Assembly (NCBI GenBank): GCA_910586775.1
Contig: CAJUJN010000011.1
Coordinates: 1 to 64,000 of the forward strand
DNA length: 64,000 bases
Origin: an uncultured Acetatifactor sp.
GTDB taxonomy: Bacteria; Bacillota; Clostridia; Lachnospirales; Lachnospiraceae
Reading direction: 5' to 3'
Positions within the stretch are counted from its first letter, which is position 1. Each line of letters starts with the position of its first letter. Under the pieces are notes generated by a model. The model was given only the letters and a program-made list of their open reading frames with translations, had not been told where the DNA came from and did no database searches. Position numbers and translations under genes: made by a program. Of the stretch, positions 16,780 to 24,622 are shown piece after piece.

Positions 16780-16990
16780 AAAGTAATTTAGAAGATTCAG
16801 GACAGTCACACGATTGTCTTCAAATAGAGTTTTTATTGTCCGGAGTTCGCTTTTTTCTATTTATCTAAAAAATGTAACTTTCTGAAATGTACATTTTCTG
16901 TGTAATTCCAAACCAATATTTTGTATTTACATAATGTTTAAAACGTAATAACAATCTAAAAACGCGATTGTATTTAGATAATTCTGTAGC

Positions 16991-17029
16991 AAAAGGTTCG
17001 CCTTTCTTGCACATAAAACGAACTTTTTT
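16991..17029 (-). repeat. Palindromic element, copy B (inverted)
   Basis: AAAAGGTTCGCCTTTCTTGC and the following bases are the reverse complement of copy A. Together A and B bound a 419-bp AT-rich segment directly upstream of the HTH gene. Confidence 0.8.
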
Positions 17030-17108
17030 GAATGGAAAAAATACATACCAATGCATATTTATGCTGTGCGGCCTGAAAAAATGCAGAAAACAGAACGGAG
17101 GTTCTAAA

Positions 17109-17339
17109 TTGATAGATTACAAACCTTTCTGGGAGACGCTAAAACAGTCGGGGGAAACCACATATACTCTGGTCACAAGACACCGGGTTTCCGGTGCGAC
17201 CATAGATAAGCTTAGGAAGAATAAGCCGGTGAACACTACTACATTGGATGGTCTGTGCGGCATATTTGAGTGTGCACTGCAGGACATCGTGCGGTATGTT
17301 CCGGACCGGAAGGAAAATGAGCCTGGCAAGAAGAATTGA
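17109..17339 (+). CDS. Small Cro/CI-type HTH regulator
   Basis: A 76-residue protein starting at TTG 17109, seven bases after GGAGG at 17097-17101. The same TTG context is conserved in the second copy at 35883. The sequence (LIDYKPFWETLKQSGE, then TLVTRHRVSGATIDKLRKNK and TTTLDGLCGIF) is a compact helix-turn-helix of the HTH_26/Xre type. It probably regulates the sortase-LCP genes that follow; the sortase start lies 88 bp downstream. A truncated paralogue is at 35883, so the regulator plus hairpin forms a duplicated module. Confidence 0.75.
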   Translation: MIDYKPFWETLKQSGETTYTLVTRHRVSGATIDKLRKNKPVNTTTLDGLCGIFECALQDIVRYVPDRKENEPGKKN

Positions 17340-17427
17340 CAGGCTTCTTTTTGCAGGAAAAATTCAGGGACGAAAACAATACAAAGAACCTGGAAAAATC
17401 AGTAGCTTAAAAGGGAATATCCCAAAT

Positions 17428-18321
17428 ATGAAAAGAGTAGAAAAGAATGAAGCGGAAGCCCGGCAGAATTACATTCTGAAGAATGCGGCGATAGTGTTCC
17501 TTGCGGAAGTAATTGCCTTTGGGGTAGTAGCATGCGCAGTTAAAGAGAATCAACTCGCAGTTGAAGATGTATATTCGAAGCTGGCAAAACAGACCAACAG
17601 TACAGAGGTAGTATCAGAGTATGGAAAGGTTTCGGAAGAGGCAACACTGGAAGAAACTAAGAAGCCGGAAGAAAGACTGCCCATGACCATTTTAGAGGAA
17701 ATGGGTGTGCCTATTCCTGCGAAGTCGGTTGATTTTGATAAACTGCGGACGACTAACGGGGATATCTATGCCTGGATTTTTATTCCGGATACGGAAATAG
17801 ACTATCCTGTATTACAACATCCAGAGGATAATAGTTATTATCTGAATTATAACCTGGACGGAAGTAAGGGATATCCAGGATGTATATATACAGAAAATTA
17901 CAATAATAAAAACTTTTCTGACCCTGATACAGTACTGTATGGCCACAATATGAAGGATGGCACTATGTTTGCCGGATTGCATAATTATGGAAACAGTGAA
18001 TATATGGAGGCACATCCGTATGTATATATCTACACGGAGGAAGAGCTTCTGATATATGAAATTTTTGCAGCATATCAATTTAGTGATGAACATATCCTGT
18101 ATGCCCATGACGGGTTTGAGGATATGAAAGTGCTTGAGGAATACATAGAAGAGATTTTAAGTACGGCTTCCCGAAACGGCATATTGAAGGAGGAAACAGA
18201 AGTCACAGCGAACAGTTGTATTTTGACTTTATCTACCTGTATCGCAGGCAAACCGGATAATCGGTTTCTTGTACAGGGGGTATTGCTGAACGGCACACAG
18301 GGCAGAAGATATCCGCAATGA
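17428..18321 (+). CDS. Class B sortase
   Basis: A 297-residue protein with one N-terminal membrane helix (NAAIVFLAEVIAFGVVACAV), an acidic linker and a sortase domain. Catalytic residues are visible: His173 in LYGHNMKDGTMF, Cys271 in LTLSTCIAG and Arg279 in DNRFLVQG. DIYAWIFIPDTEIDYPVLQ and YYLNYNLDG are typical of class B in Clostridia. It would anchor surface proteins to peptidoglycan. No obvious substrate with an NPxTN- or SPxTG-like tail is encoded in the window. ATG 17428 places the helix at the N terminus; the AAGGGA site is rather far upstream. Two degraded copies lie at 36022 and 36430. Confidence 0.85.
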   Translation: MKRVEKNEAEARQNYILKNAAIVFLAEVIAFGVVACAVKENQLAVEDVYSKLAKQTNSTEVVSEYGKVSEEATLEETKKPEERLPMTILEEMGVPIPAKSVDFDKLRTTNGDIYAWIFIPDTEIDYPVLQHPEDNSYYLNYNLDGSKGYPGCIYTENYNNKNFSDPDTVLYGHNMKDGTMFAGLHNYGNSEYMEAHPYVYIYTEEELLIYEIFAAYQFSDEHILYAHDGFEDMKVLEEYIEEILSTASRNGILKEETEVTANSCILTLSTCIAGKPDNRFLVQGVLLNGTQGRRYPQ

Positions 18322-18400
18322 GATTTTATTTTAAAGGGTGAAATTTTATCAGAAACAGTTTTTATAACATGAAGGGAACAATAAGGACAGAGATAAAAGT

Positions 18401-19936
18401 ATGATATATGAAAAGAAAAAAACGGCAGTTGGAGCAGGCCGCAGGCTGAAATATTTGGGCAGGACATTGGTGGTACTACAGATAATTGCGGTACTGATAG
18501 TCAGTGTCAGGATGGCCTTTATGAATATTTTGCCGGCAGGGTACATGATAGCATGTATTATTGCCATGTTGACTGTTTGTGCGTTGCTCTGGTTGGCGAC
18601 AGGGAAGAAAGTTTTTACGCTGGTGGTGATAATTGTATCTTTACTGATGATTTGTTTGTTGTTTCATGCGTTTGCTGCGATGAACAGGCTTGATGATACT
18701 TTGAAAAGGGTTTCATCAGAAGATGGACAGGAAACCGTGCAGATGGCAGTGATCACATTGGCAGATGCTTCGGCAAATGAGTTAACTGATTGCGGAGGAA
18801 GTAAGATAGGCTGTATCAGGAATGATATAACTGTTCCGGGTGTAAAAAAGGTCATTGATGATGCGAATGCATTTCCGGCAGTGTACACGGAATACGATGA
18901 TGTACTGACACTTGCGGAGGCTTTGCTGAATGGAATGGAGAATGTAATTATTTTAAACAGAGAATATATTGATATGATATCTGAGCAGGACAATTATACC
19001 GGATTCTCAGAGAAAGTAAAAATACTGTATGTACTTGAGGTGAATGTCCCGGTGTCCGGAGCGGAGACGAAATCAGGTGGGAAAGCTGAGACAGAGCCTG
19101 GTATGAAGGGAGACGGCCAGGAAAGTTATATGCTTTCTTCCGACGAAAAAACGATTGTTATATATGTAAGCGGTATTGATACATTTGGTAGCATAAACGT
19201 GAAGAGCAGGAGCGATGTTAATATTCTTATAGCTCTGAATATGGAAACAGGACAGATGCAGCTTATTAATACGCCGAGAGATTATTATGTGATACTTCCG
19301 GGCAAAGGTGCAGATAAGCTTACCCACGGGGGACTTTATGGGGTGGAATGCTCAAAGGAGGTTCTCGAAAATCTGTATGGAATTACCATAGACTATTATC
19401 TCCGGATAAATTTCAGTGGGTTTGAGGACATAATTGATTTGATGGGCGGAATAGATGTTTTTTCGGCATATGATTTTACAGTTGAGCCTATCAGGCATTA
19501 TACCGTGGGATATAATCATTTGTCCGGAATTGAGGCACTGGCATTTGCGAGAGAAAGATATTCCTTTGCGGAGGGGGATGTGCAGAGAGGAACGAATCAG
19601 ATGGAGGTAATTAAGGCAGTTATCTCTAAGGCGGCATCTGCTGATATACTTGTAAACTATCAGGAATTGTTGGAGGAGGTTTCAGAATGCTTTCAGACCG
19701 ATATGCCACCGGAAGTAATTTATGATCTGGTGAGATATCAGCTGTCCAACAATGTGACATGGAAGATTGACAGCTTTACAGTAAGAGGTACTGGCAGTCA
19801 TGAGACTACATATTCGATACCTGGTACTACGTCATATGTAATGCTTCCAGATAATGATGATGTGGCTGAAGCAAGGAGACTGATAGAGAATGTGATGGCT
19901 GGAGATATGTTGCCGACAGATAAGGCGGGGAATTAG
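18401..19936 (+). CDS. LytR-CpsA-Psr (LCP) ligase
   Basis: A 511-residue protein. Three hydrophobic segments occupy about residues 22-90, followed by an extracytoplasmic accessory domain and the LCP catalytic domain. Motifs are SRSDVNILIALNMETGQ, LINTPRDYYV, LTHGGLYG, MGGIDVFSAYDF and ALAFARERYSFAEGD followed by QRGTNQM, with the Arg/Asp residues that bind the lipid pyrophosphate. LCP enzymes transfer undecaprenyl-linked polymers to peptidoglycan. It follows the sortase by 79 bp and the next gene starts two bases after its stop, so it is in one operon with the glycosyltransferases. A lipoprotein-type LCP closes the locus at 34681. Confidence 0.9.
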   Translation: MIYEKKKTAVGAGRRLKYLGRTLVVLQIIAVLIVSVRMAFMNILPAGYMIACIIAMLTVCALLWLATGKKVFTLVVIIVSLLMICLLFHAFAAMNRLDDTLKRVSSEDGQETVQMAVITLADASANELTDCGGSKIGCIRNDITVPGVKKVIDDANAFPAVYTEYDDVLTLAEALLNGMENVIILNREYIDMISEQDNYTGFSEKVKILYVLEVNVPVSGAETKSGGKAETEPGMKGDGQESYMLSSDEKTIVIYVSGIDTFGSINVKSRSDVNILIALNMETGQMQLINTPRDYYVILPGKGADKLTHGGLYGVECSKEVLENLYGITIDYYLRINFSGFEDIIDLMGGIDVFSAYDFTVEPIRHYTVGYNHLSGIEALAFARERYSFAEGDVQRGTNQMEVIKAVISKAASADILVNYQELLEEVSECFQTDMPPEVIYDLVRYQLSNNVTWKIDSFTVRGTGSHETTYSIPGTTSYVMLPDNDDVAEARRLIENVMAGDMLPTDKAGN

Positions 19937-19938
19937 CA

Positions 19939-21186
19939 ATGGGCGTTGAGAGAAAGGTGTTGTTTGTAGCTACAGTAGGCGGGTTTGTTACGCAGTTTGA
20001 AATGAGTAATGTCTCTTTGCTGCAGGAGATGGGATATGAAGTGCACTCTGCTGCGAACTTCAGGGAACCGGTGTACAGTGTGAAGGAGAAGGAACTGATA
20101 GACAGGGGTGTAATTTTGCATCAGGTAGATATCGAGAAATCTCCTTATATGTGGAAGCAAAATCGACAGGCACTGGAGCAATTGTGCAAAATTATAAAAG
20201 ACGAGAAAATAAGTCTGCTGCACTGTCATACCCCGGTGGGGGGACTGTTGGGAAGACTGGCGGGAATTTTGTGCAGAGAAGAAAAGCCGCAGGTGATATA
20301 TACGGCTCATGGTTTTCATTTTTACAAGGGAGCTCCATTGATGAACTGGCTGTTTTACTACAGTGTAGAAAGAATCCTTGCCCATCACACAGATGCATTG
20401 GTAACAATAAATGAGGAAGACTACAGGAGAGCCGGGAGGTTTCGGCTGCGTAAGGGAGGGTGCGTTTACAAAATTCCGGGAGAAGGATTACATAGGGAAG
20501 CATTTCAGCCAGTTACCGAGAACAGAAAAAAAGAATTGCGCCAGCAACTGGGATTAGATGAAAATGTTTTTTTCTTTCTATCAGTTGGGGAGCTCAGTGG
20601 GAACAAAAACCACAGGGAAATCATTCGGCTGATGCCGGATATAAAGAAAAGACTCAGTGACAGAAAAATTTTGTATGGAATCTGCGGTGATGGCTTCTAT
20701 AGGGAGGAACTGACAGAGCTTGTAGACAAAATGGAACTTCAGGAGTCTGTGAAGTTTTATGGGTACCAGTCAAATATTGCGGATTATCTGGCATGTGCGG
20801 ACTGTTTCGTATTTCCGTCAGTCAGAGAGGGACTGGGTATGGCTGCGTTAGAAGCCATGTCCATGGGAATCCCGGTGATTGCGTCTGATAATCGGGGAAC
20901 CAGGGAATATATGAAAGATGGCTGTAATGGCTATGTATGTGACGTAAAGAATCCAAAAGATTTTGTGGATGCTTTTGAAAGAATCTGTCGAATGCAGCCG
21001 GGAGAGCGAGCTGCTATGCAGTCAGAGGGATGCAGAACAGCAGAGAAATTTGATATAAGGAACGCGGCTGTTGTTATGAGCAGAGTATATGAGGCTGTGG
21101 ATGCACAGAACACGCTTGCAACAGAAGCGGCAACAACAATTCATTATCTGCCGCTGCAAAACGGCAGTATGAGAAAGGTTCAGTGA
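19939..21186 (+). CDS. GT4-family glycosyltransferase
   Basis: A 415-residue GT-B fold enzyme. The N-terminal acceptor domain contains LLHCHTPVGGLLGRLAG and a THGFHFYKG-like segment. The C-terminal nucleotide-sugar domain contains FLSVGELSGNKNH, YGYQSNIADYLACADCFVFPSVREGLGMAALEAM with the E-x7-E motif, and GIPVIASDNRGTREY. It resembles the cytoplasmic EpsD/CapM-like enzymes that add sugars to an undecaprenyl-linked chain. The donor cannot be predicted. The gene is tightly packed between the LCP and a GT2 gene, overlapping the latter's possible GTG start. Confidence 0.85.
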   Translation: MGVERKVLFVATVGGFVTQFEMSNVSLLQEMGYEVHSAANFREPVYSVKEKELIDRGVILHQVDIEKSPYMWKQNRQALEQLCKIIKDEKISLLHCHTPVGGLLGRLAGILCREEKPQVIYTAHGFHFYKGAPLMNWLFYYSVERILAHHTDALVTINEEDYRRAGRFRLRKGGCVYKIPGEGLHREAFQPVTENRKKELRQQLGLDENVFFFLSVGELSGNKNHREIIRLMPDIKKRLSDRKILYGICGDGFYREELTELVDKMELQESVKFYGYQSNIADYLACADCFVFPSVREGLGMAALEAMSMGIPVIASDNRGTREYMKDGCNGYVCDVKNPKDFVDAFERICRMQPGERAAMQSEGCRTAEKFDIRNAAVVMSRVYEAVDAQNTLATEAATTIHYLPLQNGSMRKVQ

Positions 21187-21188
21187 CC

Positions 21189-22079
21189 ATGGGAGATATG
21201 CCTGTAGTAAGCGTGATTATGAGCACCTGCGGACGGCAGAAAGCGGAATATTTGAAAACTGCCGTGGAGTCAGTGTTGGGCCAGAAGAATGTGGAGTTTG
21301 AACTGATAGTGTGTAATGACAATGCACCGGAGGAATGTTCAGAATATTTATATAAACTGGCAGAAAATGACAGGAGAGTACATATCATTGATAATCCGGA
21401 GAGCAAAGGGCTTGCATATGCACTGAATCTCTGCATTGATGCGGCACGGGGGAAATATCTGGCCAGAATGGATGATGACGATGTATGCGGTGCAGACAGA
21501 CTGAGCAGGCAGGTGGATTATCTGGAGGAACATTCCACAGTTGCATATGTGGGATGTAATGCAAAACTGATAGACGATAAGGGCGTCTGGGGACACCGAC
21601 AGTTGCCAGAGACGCCGGGGAAGAAGGATTTCCTGAAGTTTCTACCCTATATCCATCCGTCACTTATGTTGAGAAAAAATATCTTTGACGGTAGGGAGGG
21701 GTACAAAACAGGAACCCGGAGAGGCGAAGACTATGAACTTTTCATGCGCCTTTTTGCAGACGGATACAAAGGCTGCAACATACAGGAAGAGCTCTATTCT
21801 TACCGGGAAGACAGAAATTCCTATAAAAGAAGGAGGATGGCCTCCCGTTTGGATGAGGTGAAGATCAGGTATGACGGTTTTAAGGCACTGGGAATTATGC
21901 TGCCATGGGGGTGGCTGTATGTGTTAAAACCATTGGTTGCAGGATGTGTGCCTGTATGCCTGGTTTACGGGGCTAAGAGACTGTTCCACGGGAGTATGGC
22001 GATTCTGGTAAAGGGGAGGAATGTGCTGCAGCAGGAAGATGGAAAATGGAATGATAAAAAAGCAGCAGATATACCGTAA
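21189..22079 (+). CDS. GT2-family glycosyltransferase
   Basis: About 296 residues. It opens with PVVSVIMSTCGRQ and ELIVCNDNAPEEC, then has the DxD metal site in YLARMDDDDVC and the acceptor-site RRGEDYELFMRL, classic GT2/GT-A signatures. A hydrophobic segment near the C terminus may tether it to the membrane. ATG 21189 is preferred by spacing from AGAAAGG; GTG 21183, which overlaps the previous stop, is possible. The end overlaps the next gene by up to 41 bases, pointing to coupled translation. Confidence 0.8.
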   Translation: MGDMPVVSVIMSTCGRQKAEYLKTAVESVLGQKNVEFELIVCNDNAPEECSEYLYKLAENDRRVHIIDNPESKGLAYALNLCIDAARGKYLARMDDDDVCGADRLSRQVDYLEEHSTVAYVGCNAKLIDDKGVWGHRQLPETPGKKDFLKFLPYIHPSLMLRKNIFDGREGYKTGTRRGEDYELFMRLFADGYKGCNIQEELYSYREDRNSYKRRRMASRLDEVKIRYDGFKALGIMLPWGWLYVLKPLVAGCVPVCLVYGAKRLFHGSMAILVKGRNVLQQEDGKWNDKKAADIP

Positions 22080-23424
22080 AGCACTTGAAAAAAACCAGGC
22101 ATTGTACAGCATATCGGAAAAATTGGTCAATATTCCTTGTGTAGCAAAGGATTGTGAAAAACTTGTGTCATTTTATGTGATGGCACCTGTAATGAGTATG
22201 TATGTGGCATGGGTGTTGCGGGAAGCATGTGCAGTTGGAAAGAGAAGACTTTACTTTCTGGCAAGGGATGGGTATTCCATGTATGAGACAGCCAGAGTCT
22301 TTTGTGAAAAATTGGGGCTTCCAATAGAGTGCAGATATCTATACTGTTCCAGGTATGCCTGGAGAAGTGCAGAGTATCATCTGTTGAAGGAAGACAGTCT
22401 TTCTTATATCTGTCTGGGCGGAATCGATGTGAATTTTCAGAAGTTGATGTCCAGGGCAGGGCTGACTGACAGTGAGGGAAAAGAAATTGCTGGTTTAATG
22501 GGAATGTGCGGAAACTACGATATGCCTCTTACATACCGGAAGCTCGGGGAACTACGGATGTTATTAGAAGAATGTAAGCCTTTTATGGACAAAATGATGG
22601 AGAAATCCCGATGCATTTATCCTGTTGTAACAGGGTACCTGGAACAGGAGGGATTGCTGGATCCGGTGCCATGGGCTCTTGTGGACAGCGGGTGGACAGG
22701 GAGTATGCAGAAAAGTCTGCAGCATTTGTTGGATACTATGGGATATGAGGAGAAAGTAGAGGGATATTATTTCGGAATGTATGAATATCCGGAGGGAGTA
22801 GATCCGGAGGTTTATAATTGTTGGTATTTCAATCCTGGAAACGGGCTGCGCCGAAAGACATATTTCAGCAATAATCTGTTTGAATGTATTTTCAGTTCGC
22901 CGGAAGGGATGACAACCGGTTATGAAAAGCGGGAAGAAATATATTGTCCTGTTCTGGAAAAAAAATGGAATCCGAACAGGGAAAAAATAGAGAGAACCAC
23001 GAAATATCTGAAGCAATATGCGAAGAAACTGTCGGACAATTTTGGAAAAGAAGTTCTGTCTGGCGATACAAAGGACAAAAGTGGAAAAAAACTGACATTT
23101 TCCCTTTTGAAAGGATTTATGGGCAGACCGGTTTGGGAGGAAGCGGAAGAGTTTGGAAGTTACGTCTTCTGCGATGATGTCATAGGCGAGGGGAACCAGA
23201 AGGTTGCAGCGGATCTTACTCCGGAACAGATCCATGAAAACTGGTTCTTCCGCAAGGCTGTCAGCTATCTGAAAAGAAATGGCGGCAGAATTCGGGAGAG
23301 TGCCTGGATGGAGGGAAGCATAGTATGTAACGGCATGGCTGTAAGTGAGCTTTGGCACTGTACACTATGTAAATACGTGTTGTATCTCAGGAAGCTGATG
23401 CAACATCTTTTAAAGCATATATGA
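22039..23424 (+). CDS. Cell-surface polysaccharide protein with 'FLxRDG' domain
   Basis: About 461 residues, starting at ATG 22039 or 22051 inside the GT2 gene. It carries RRLYFLARDGYSMYETA, CRYLYCSRYAWRSA and ALVDSGWTGSMQKSL. The same series (LLFLSRDGDTLKQA, VYWSRKAAVKL, AIDIGWAGSGAMTL) is found in the C-terminal half of the 32327 protein. That one also has a HAD domain, which is lacking here. Proteins of this type occur in polysaccharide and teichoic-acid clusters of Firmicutes; I know no established activity. The sequence is soluble, without signal peptide. The start choice is uncertain because both ATGs lie close to AGGAAG. Confidence 0.6.
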   Translation: MENGMIKKQQIYRKALEKNQALYSISEKLVNIPCVAKDCEKLVSFYVMAPVMSMYVAWVLREACAVGKRRLYFLARDGYSMYETARVFCEKLGLPIECRYLYCSRYAWRSAEYHLLKEDSLSYICLGGIDVNFQKLMSRAGLTDSEGKEIAGLMGMCGNYDMPLTYRKLGELRMLLEECKPFMDKMMEKSRCIYPVVTGYLEQEGLLDPVPWALVDSGWTGSMQKSLQHLLDTMGYEEKVEGYYFGMYEYPEGVDPEVYNCWYFNPGNGLRRKTYFSNNLFECIFSSPEGMTTGYEKREEIYCPVLEKKWNPNREKIERTTKYLKQYAKKLSDNFGKEVLSGDTKDKSGKKLTFSLLKGFMGRPVWEEAEEFGSYVFCDDVIGEGNQKVAADLTPEQIHENWFFRKAVSYLKRNGGRIRESAWMEGSIVCNGMAVSELWHCTLCKYVLYLRKLMQHLLKHI

Positions 23425-23438
23425 TGAGGAGATTGGAT

Positions 23439-24506
23439 ATGAAAAGAAGACATGCCTGGACTGGTGTTGTTTTAATGAGCGTGTTTCTGGCGGCAGGATG
23501 CGGTTCGGAGGTCAACAATATGGTTTATGGTGATGAGTTAGATGAATATGCTCAGATAGCAGGGCTGAACAGCGCCATAACGCCTGCAGAGTCTTCCATG
23601 ATAAGTGATAAAACAGCGGAAAGTGTTCAGGAAACGGAAAATAATATGGAATCTCTTGTTCAGGAAGCTGAAGGAGATGAAGACATAGAGGAGCGGGAAG
23701 TTACAGAAGATACAGATATATACAGCAAACCGGGTGAAGAAGAGGCTGTTGTGGGTTCTGTAAAACAGGGAGCGACGGTTCAGATTATCGATGTACCGGC
23801 AGATGAGGAATGGTGCAAAATTGTCTATAAGGGGCGTGTTGCATACATTATGACGAATGTTCTGGCAGAGCCCGAAGCGGAAGTGACTGCATCACCGACA
23901 CCAGGATCGACGGCCAGACCGAAAGCGCAGTCAACAACCAGACCTAAAACACAGCCAACGGCCGAACCGAGTGCCGGGCAGGGAACAGAGCCAACACGGA
24001 CCCCTGTTTCAGAACCAACGCCTGGAACTGGCACAGAGCCGACATACAATCCAACGTCGAGGCCGTCCCAGAGGCCAACAACAGAACCGATTGCAGATCC
24101 AACGTATATCCCGGTTCCAAGGCCGACAGAGACTCCGACTACAGAACCGACGGAGAGCCCGACATCGATGCCGACGAGTGAACCGACAGAGAGTCCGACA
24201 TCAATGCCAACGAGTGAACCGACGCAGAGTCCGACATCGGTGCCAACGAGTGAACCGACGCAGAGCCCGACATCGGAGCCAACAGCTGAACCGACGCAGA
24301 GCCCGACATCGGAGCCAACAGCTGAACCGACACAGAGTCCGACATCGGAGCCAACGGCTGAACCGACACAGAGTCCGACATCGGAGCCAACGAGTGAACC
24401 GACGCAAAGCCCGACATCGGAGCCAACAGCCGAACCGACCCAAGAGCCGATATCGGAGCAAACAACCGAGCCGGGGCTTGAGCCGACTGCAGGCCAGACG
24501 TCATAG
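23439..24506 (+). CDS. SH3-domain lipoprotein with Pro/Thr repeat tail
   Basis: A 355-residue protein. MKRRHAWTGVVLMSVFLAAGC ends in a lipobox (LAAGC). An SH3b-like domain (about residues 90-150: DIYSKPGEEEAVVGSVKQGA, WCKIVYKGRVAYIMTNVLAEP) is typical of peptidoglycan-binding bacterial SH3 repeats. From about residue 155 to the end the protein is a Pro/Thr/Ser/Glu tail with 12-residue repeats and no wall-anchoring signal. AGGAGA seven bases before ATG 23439 supports this start. It lies inside the polymer operon and starts after a 14-bp gap. It may be an envelope-spanning spacer or a substrate for glycosylation. Confidence 0.75.
   Translation: MKRRHAWTGVVLMSVFLAAGCGSEVNNMVYGDELDEYAQIAGLNSAITPAESSMISDKTAESVQETENNMESLVQEAEGDEDIEEREVTEDTDIYSKPGEEEAVVGSVKQGATVQIIDVPADEEWCKIVYKGRVAYIMTNVLAEPEAEVTASPTPGSTARPKAQSTTRPKTQPTAEPSAGQGTEPTRTPVSEPTPGTGTEPTYNPTSRPSQRPTTEPIADPTYIPVPRPTETPTTEPTESPTSMPTSEPTESPTSMPTSEPTQSPTSVPTSEPTQSPTSEPTAEPTQSPTSEPTAEPTQSPTSEPTAEPTQSPTSEPTSEPTQSPTSEPTAEPTQEPISEQTTEPGLEPTAGQTS
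24153..24476 (+). repeat. 36-bp minisatellite encoding Pro/Thr repeats
   Basis: Eight 36-bp units from 24153 to 24440 and a degenerate ninth, encoding (E/Q)SPTS(M/V/E)PT(S/A)EPT. Adjacent units differ by only one to three bases, suggesting recent expansion and possible length variation. Confidence 0.9.
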
Positions 24507-24622
24507 TTGGTTTATGAATCGGCACAAAAACGATTCCAGTACCAAAATTAATCTGATTTACTGCAAGTTACAGGCATGTTTTTGGAAAAACAATTGCACA
24601 GGTTGAAAGCAAGGATAGAAAA

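Larger units (their letters stand above)
16399..17096. other. AT-rich intergenic region before the surface-polymer locus
   Basis: About 700 bp without a convincing gene, much richer in A/T than the flanks. It contains two inverted copies of a palindromic element and candidate promoters (see separate entries). It supplies the upstream control region of the HTH-sortase-LCP operon. Confidence 0.6.

Noticed and set aside
24143..24476. CRISPR-like array
   Set aside because: The regular 36-bp units are contiguous, without spacers, and encode Pro/Thr repeats in frame.
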